Part shown: positions 60,084 to 64,000 of the stretch, piece after piece
How the letters are laid out: every line of letters starts with the position of its first letter
Position numbering within the stretch: position 1 is the stretch's first letter
From: Herbiconiux sp. L3-i23
GTDB lineage: Bacteria; Actinomycetota; Actinomycetes; Actinomycetales; Microbacteriaceae
Length of the DNA: 64,000 bases
Reading direction: 5' to 3'
Assembly (NCBI RefSeq): GCF_023734115.1
Contig: NZ_AP025737.1
Location: 1,178,001-1,242,000, forward strand
The notes under the pieces: generated by a model
Database searches by the model: none
What the model was told of the DNA's origin: nothing
Seen by the model: the letters and a program-made list of their open reading frames with translations, nothing else
Program-made: the position numbers and the translations under genes

Positions 60084-60195
60084 GTGTGCACGGATTAGGA
60101 ATTTCGACGCGAAACCGGGCAACTCGCATACCGATCAGGAGAACTCAGCGCACTTCTCCTGATCCGCGCACAATCTCCTGATCCGTGCACCCACG
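60084..60195. repeat. Right 112-bp inverted repeat flanking the DUF559 gene
   Basis: Inverse copy of 58953-59064 (about 82 percent identity by hand count). It starts GTGTGCACGGATTAGGA and ends CTCCTGATCCGTGCACCCAC. Internal copies of CTCCTGATC make it able to fold on itself. Confidence 0.88.
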
Positions 60196-60225
60196 GGTGC
60201 GGCGGGCCGGAGTTCGAGGGCCCCG

Positions 60226-62187
60226 CTAGAGGAGGAGGAAGGAGATGGCGACGCTTGTGCCGCGGCCCACCGTCGTGCCCGCGCCCGGGTTGATGCTCGC
60301 CACCTCGTACGCCGAGGGGGAGCTGTCCGCGAGAGAGCTGTAGACCGGGACGACACCCGCCGCCTCCAGTGCACCGCGGGCTTCCGCCCACGACAGACCC
60401 ACCACGTCGGGAACCGTCACCTGCTCGATGCCGAGCGAGACGGTCAGACCGATCTCGTCGCCGGGGACGATCGCCCTCGCGTTGCCCGCCTCATCGGTGG
60501 GTCCGTAGGCGCGGATGACATTGCCCGACGGGATGGCGCCCGTGTTCTCGTATTCGTCGGAGGCGCGCACTCCGACGAGTCCGACCGCCTGCAGCCGCGA
60601 CATCGCTTCGTCGAAGCTCACGTTCACCAGGTCGGGGACCGGCCCGGCGGAGACCACCAGCGAGATGGTGCCGTGGTCGGGGTAGGTGGCGCCCTCGCCG
60701 AGCTGAGCGCCGTCGGTGCCCACCGCCCGGAGCACCGTGCCCGCGGCTACGTCGGCGCTGAACTCCTGCGCCGCCGTGTCGGCGACGATGAACCGGGCGT
60801 CGGTGAGGGCGGTGCGCGCCTCGGCTTCGACGAGGCCGGTGACGACGGGGACGGGTAGGCTCTCGGCCCCCTTCGACAGGACGAGGGTCACCTCGGTGCC
60901 CTTGCCGACCCGGTCGCCCGGCTGCGGGTCGGTCGTCGAGACGAGGCCTTCCGCGACCTCGTAGTCGAAGGTGCTCTGCTGTTCGGCGGCGACGGTGAAC
61001 CCGGCCTCGAGAAGCGCCGCGGTCGCCTGCTCGGGCGTCGCGCCCGTGACGGACGTCGGGATCTGGGCTGCCGATCCGGGTCCCGAACCGAAGTACCAGC
61101 CCGTTCCGGTCGCGAAGGCGGCGAGCAGGATCACCAGCCCCGCGATCCAGAACCCCCTGCGGTGCCGTTTGCGGGTCTCGCCGGCCAGCCGGCTCGCCGA
61201 GTCGAGGGCGATGGGCCCGGTGCGCCGCGCACGTGAGAGCACCTGCGTGTTGTCGCCCGAGTCGAACGTGACCGCGCTCGTGCCGCCCACGGCGGGCAGC
61301 ACCATGGTGTGCTGCTGGCCCGTCGGCGTCTGCGCGACCCCGTCGCGGATCATGTTCTGGGTCTCGAAGAGCTGGTCGAGCAGCGTGCGCGCGTCGCGGG
61401 GGCGCTCCTCGGGGTCGCGGGCGGTCGCCCACAGCACCAGCTCGTCGAGTGCCACCGGCACCTTCGCGTTCTTGCTGCTCGGGCTCGGCACCCGCTCGTT
61501 GGCGTGCTGGTAGGCGATCTGCACCGGCTGGTCGCCCTTGTACGGCTGCTCGCCGACGAGCATCTCGTACATCATGATGCCGACCGCGTAGATGTCGCTG
61601 CGGGTGTCGGCGATACCGCGGGTCACGAGCTCGGGGGAGAGGTAGGCGATGGTGCCGAGCAGCGCCTGACCGGTCGCCGTGTTCGCCGTCGCGGCACGGG
61701 CGAGACCGAAGTCGCTGATCTTGATGCGGCCGTCGTCGGCCAGCAGGACGTTCTCGGGCTTCAGGTCGCGGTGCACGATGCCGGCCTTGTGCGCGGCGGC
61801 GAGTCCCGCGAGCACGGCCTCCATGATGTCCATGGTCTGCTCGGGGGTGAGCTTGCCGTACTCCTTCAGCAGGTCGCGCAGCGTGATGCCCTGCAGGTAC
61901 TCCATGACCAGGTACGCCATGTCGGAGTCCTGGCCCTGGTCGAACACGTTGACCACGTTCGGATGCGCGAGACGCGCGGCGGAGCGGGCCTCCTGGATGA
62001 ACCGGTCGCGGAACGCGGCGTCGTCGGCGAGGTGGCCGTGCATGACCTTGATCGCGACTCGGCGCTCGAGCCGCAGATCGGTCGCGAGATAGACGGTCGC
62101 CATCCCTCCACGAGCGATGCGGGCGCGCACCTGATAGCGCCCGTCGAGGAGGTGACCGACCATCGGATCGGTCTGGCTCGTGTTCAC
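60226..62187 (-). CDS. Ser/Thr protein kinase with PASTA domains (PknB/StkP type)
   Basis: A 653-residue membrane kinase. Kinase domain 17-285: ARGGMATVYLA, VAIKVM (Lys47), HRDLKPENVLL, KISDFGLARA and GTIAYLSPE. A transmembrane helix (about 345-367) follows the basic juxtamembrane segment. Four PASTA repeats (about 372-653) face outward to bind peptidoglycan or lipid II. It should sense cell-wall state and could phosphorylate the FHA protein encoded in this window. TAAACT lies 6 nt before GTG 62187. Confidence 0.96.
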   Translation of the reverse strand: MNTSQTDPMVGHLLDGRYQVRARIARGGMATVYLATDLRLERRVAIKVMHGHLADDAAFRDRFIQEARSAARLAHPNVVNVFDQGQDSDMAYLVMEYLQGITLRDLLKEYGKLTPEQTMDIMEAVLAGLAAAHKAGIVHRDLKPENVLLADDGRIKISDFGLARAATANTATGQALLGTIAYLSPELVTRGIADTRSDIYAVGIMMYEMLVGEQPYKGDQPVQIAYQHANERVPSPSSKNAKVPVALDELVLWATARDPEERPRDARTLLDQLFETQNMIRDGVAQTPTGQQHTMVLPAVGGTSAVTFDSGDNTQVLSRARRTGPIALDSASRLAGETRKRHRRGFWIAGLVILLAAFATGTGWYFGSGPGSAAQIPTSVTGATPEQATAALLEAGFTVAAEQQSTFDYEVAEGLVSTTDPQPGDRVGKGTEVTLVLSKGAESLPVPVVTGLVEAEARTALTDARFIVADTAAQEFSADVAAGTVLRAVGTDGAQLGEGATYPDHGTISLVVSAGPVPDLVNVSFDEAMSRLQAVGLVGVRASDEYENTGAIPSGNVIRAYGPTDEAGNARAIVPGDEIGLTVSLGIEQVTVPDVVGLSWAEARGALEAAGVVPVYSSLADSSPSAYEVASINPGAGTTVGRGTSVAISFLLL

Positions 62188-62193
62188 CCGTCG

Positions 62194-62199
62194 AGTTTA
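62194..62199 (-). promoter_or_regulatory. -10 element for the leaderless PASTA kinase gene
   Basis: TAAACT on the minus strand, spacer CGACGG, then GTG at 62187. Confidence 0.5.
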
Positions 62200-62269
62200 C
62201 GAACGGGAGGGTGCGCCGACCGGTGCGGCCGTGCGGCGCGCCGGAGAATTCGTCGCGAGACGGTCCCGA

Positions 62270-63400
62270 TCAGAGGGTGGGGAGCCAGGCCCAGGCGTCC
62301 GACTCCCACTTCGCGTAGGCGTCCGGGTAGGCCGAGATCTGCACGGCCTGCGCCGCCTCGGTCACCGTCATGCTCTGCCAGCCGTCGATGTCGAGCAGTC
62401 CGAGGCTCGTCGTGTCGGTCGTGTGGATGCCGACGTAGAACGCGCGGATGGCGTAGTCGGTGTCGAGGATCTGGTCGGGGGTTCCCCAACCGGTGCTGGG
62501 ACGCTGCTGGAACAGGCCGAGCGAGTCGAGGTGGCCCCAGTCGAGGTTGCGCAGCGTCGACTCCTGCATCGCCGCCGCGAGGGCGATGACGATGCCGCGG
62601 TCGGGGACGCCGAGTTCGCGGCCGACGCGCACGATCTGCGCCGCGTTGGCGCGCATCTCGTCGGTGAGCCCGACGCTCGAGCCGATCGGCGTGACCGAGG
62701 CGACGGGGGTCGCGTCGAGCACGGGCAGAGCCGGGGCGAGCGGGGCGACCGCGCTCGAGGTCTGCGGCAGCACGATGCTCTGGCCGGGGTAGATGATGCT
62801 GTCGCGGCCGAGGCCGTTCGACGAGAGCACCGCTTCGGTGTCGAGTCCGTGCTGAGCGGCGATGCCGCTGATCGTGTCGCCCGAAGTCACCGTGTAGCGG
62901 GTGAGGGGCACGTCGACGGGCAGCGACGGCGACGCCGACGCGTTGAGGCTCAGCACCTGGCCGGGGAAGATGAGCGACTTCCAGCTCAGGCCGTTGAGGG
63001 CGAGGACCGAGGCGGTCGAGAGCCCGTAGCGCCCCGCGATGTCGCTGATGGTGTCGCCTTCGACCACGGTGTATTCGAACGGCGCCATGGTCTGCGCCGG
63101 CGCCGTGGCGTGCGCCCTGTCGGTTGATGAGCTGTCGGCGAGCGGGGCAGCGACGGCGGGCGTGGCGGAGGAGAAGTCGAGGCGACCCGTGCCGGCGTCA
63201 TCGGGTGCGAGGTCGGGGCGCTCGCGGTCGCTCTTGCGCGCCGACGCGTCGGCGGGAGTCGCTCCGAGCGTGAGTGCGAGCGAGCCGACGAGCACGACGG
63301 GCACGGCACCGAAGAGTCCGCGGGCGAAGGATCCGCGCGCACGGTGAGCCGCGCGGCGGCCCCGGCGGCTCGGGCTGCTGATCCGGTCGACTGCGCTCAT
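62270..63400 (-). CDS. Secreted double-LysM protein with lysozyme-like domain
   Basis: A 376-residue exported cell-wall protein. The signal peptide ends near ATPADA (residue 53). Two LysM domains bind peptidoglycan: FEYTVVEGDTISDIAGRYGL (about 108-152) and TRYTVTSGDTISGIAAQHGL (about 168-212). The C-terminal domain (about 240-376) has GIVIALAAAMQESTLRNLDW and LGLFQQRPSTGWGT, a lysozyme-like fold with Glu in MQEST as the candidate catalytic acid. It lies next to the PASTA kinase and has a long structured leader. Confidence 0.92.
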   Translation of the reverse strand: MSAVDRISSPSRRGRRAAHRARGSFARGLFGAVPVVLVGSLALTLGATPADASARKSDRERPDLAPDDAGTGRLDFSSATPAVAAPLADSSSTDRAHATAPAQTMAPFEYTVVEGDTISDIAGRYGLSTASVLALNGLSWKSLIFPGQVLSLNASASPSLPVDVPLTRYTVTSGDTISGIAAQHGLDTEAVLSSNGLGRDSIIYPGQSIVLPQTSSAVAPLAPALPVLDATPVASVTPIGSSVGLTDEMRANAAQIVRVGRELGVPDRGIVIALAAAMQESTLRNLDWGHLDSLGLFQQRPSTGWGTPDQILDTDYAIRAFYVGIHTTDTTSLGLLDIDGWQSMTVTEAAQAVQISAYPDAYAKWESDAWAWLPTL

Positions 63401-63430
63401 GATTCCCCTGTGGTGCCTGACGGCGACGCT

Positions 63431-63492
63431 GCGCAGATGCTGCGCGTGGACCGGCTCCTGCTGCAGCCGGTGTTCCTTACCCCCGGAACACC
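63431..63492 (-). ncRNA. Structured leader of the LysM gene, three stem-loops
   Basis: In the minus-strand transcript GGTGTTCC-GGGGGTAA-GGAACACC (63492-63469), ACCGGCT-N8-AGCCGGT (63471-63450) and GCGCAG-CAT-CTGCGC (63445-63431) are consecutive stems. Upstream ACACC (near 63500) can compete for GGTGT of the first stem. It resembles a riboswitch or attenuator in design but I cannot match it to ydaO/c-di-AMP or another known class. Confidence 0.5.
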
Positions 63493-63500
63493 TTCACGGT

Positions 63501-63570
63501 GTCACAGAAGGGTTAACGAGTCAATCAACGTGGCTGATGTTGTTTGAGTTAACACGGTTGTAACAAACGG
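63501..63570 (-). promoter_or_regulatory. A+T-rich regulatory region upstream of the LysM gene
   Basis: About 70 bp of clearly lower GC than the rest. On the minus strand GTTAC-N6-GTTAA (63565-63550) forms half-sites 11 bp apart, like the MtrA motif that controls wall hydrolases in actinobacteria. A second GTTAA occurs near 63512-63517. MtrA control is a guess. Confidence 0.35.
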
Positions 63571-63642
63571 CCGGGCCGACTGCGGCCGCGACGGGGCGGC
63601 CTTCCCGTGCGCGAAGCCGAGCGACCTGGCATCCTTGTTCCC

Positions 63643-63981
63643 GTGAGTGCAACCGACGGCCGCGACTGGCTCTCGCTTCCCGAGCTCGCCGAACGATTCG
63701 GGCTTCCCCTCGGCAAGGTCCGACGGCTCATCGAAGACCGCCACCTGATCGCCCTCCGCGTGGACGGCGCGCTGCGGGTGCCGGGCGACTTCCTCGACGG
63801 CGACGCGCCCCTCCACGATCTGCGGGGCACCATCATGCTCCTCGGCGACAACGGCTTCTCCGACGACGAGGCCGTCGACTGGCTGCTCGCCGTCGACGAG
63901 AGCCTCGACGTCAGTCCGGTCGAGGCGCTCCGCGCCGGCCGCAAGGCCGAAGTGCGTCGGGTGGCTCAGGCTCTCGCCTGA
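63643..63981 (+). CDS. Rv2175c-like DNA-binding protein
   Basis: A 112-residue protein with an N-terminal MerR-like winged HTH (WLSLPELAERFGLPLGKVRR, LIEDRHLIALRVDGALRVPG) and a C-terminal helical half (GTIMLLGDNGFSDDEAVDWL). Rv2175c of M. tuberculosis is a DNA-binding target of a Ser/Thr kinase encoded beside it; here the PASTA kinase is also near. GTG 63643 is chosen as start; a frame to 63607 is possible. Confidence 0.9.
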   Translation: MSATDGRDWLSLPELAERFGLPLGKVRRLIEDRHLIALRVDGALRVPGDFLDGDAPLHDLRGTIMLLGDNGFSDDEAVDWLLAVDESLDVSPVEALRAGRKAEVRRVAQALA

Positions 63982-64000
63982 CCCGACCCAACGTCAGGAT

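Noticed and set aside
58953-60195. Classical insertion sequence
   Set aside because: Long inverted repeats are present but the enclosed gene has no transposase motif and I see no target-site duplication next to the arms.
63431-63492. c-di-AMP (ydaO) riboswitch call for the LysM leader
   Set aside because: Expected conserved GGGGUGAAUC-type core is not visible; only three simple stems are.

Overview
The window is high-GC, gene-dense actinobacterial chromosome. Gene content and order point to the family Microbacteriaceae: an iniBAC-like cluster, a 13E12-type HNH gene, GarA/MerR genes, a PknB-aroG-plsC-fadD block and short palindromic repeats built on GAGTAGCGACGAAGGAGCG. I cannot fix the genus. 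I see no rRNA, tRNA, CRISPR array, prophage or transposase. Many genes have a TANNNT hexamer 5-8 nt before an ATG/GTG and no Shine-Dalgarno sequence, as expected for leaderless transcripts.

Layout. 1-2470: MFS exporter with divergent TetR regulator, then a scar holding the outward-facing ends of two broken genes. 2467-8257: photolyase, two alpha/beta hydrolases, RNase HI with an extra domain, and alanine dehydrogenase divergent from an Lrp/AsnC regulator. 8258-10541: HNH/DUF222 gene under a textbook LexA box, and a secreted lysozyme-like protein. 10683-13848: DesK/DesR-like two-component system with a fatty-acid desaturase. 14054-23334: an envelope-stress-type cluster, made of an Hsp70-like membrane protein, a large STAND/LuxR regulator, an IniB-like protein with an extreme D/N/S-rich tail, and the paired dynamin-like GTPases IniA and IniC. 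23211-30666: mixed housekeeping genes including cysK-cysE. 30744-35417: nagB, a FadD ligase, Cys-tRNA deacylase, a tandem-FKBP lipoprotein and a cold-shock protein. 35592-41435: a TAT lipoprotein flavoenzyme that looks circularly permuted, then the methylcitrate genes prpD-prpB-prpC. 41457-46265: S4 protein, NUDIX-NYN fusion, a CDP-alcohol phosphatidyltransferase, GarA-like FHA protein and two MerR regulators. 46277-52766: ParA-like ATPase, pyruvate carboxylase, MinD-like ATPase and peptide deformylase. 52781-63981: palindromic repeats, FadD15-like ligase, ROK glucokinase, PlsC, DAHP synthase, a DUF559 nuclease-like gene bracketed by 112-bp inverted repeats, PASTA kinase, a LysM hydrolase with a structured leader, and an Rv2175c-like DNA-binding protein.

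Strongest leads: (1) the apparent circular permutation of the amine oxidase at 35592-36995; (2) the Hsp70-like/STAND-LuxR/IniB/IniA/IniC cluster with its repeat operator and hairpins; (3) the DUF559 gene inside long inverted repeats at 58953-60195. Everything here was read by eye; no database search was run.
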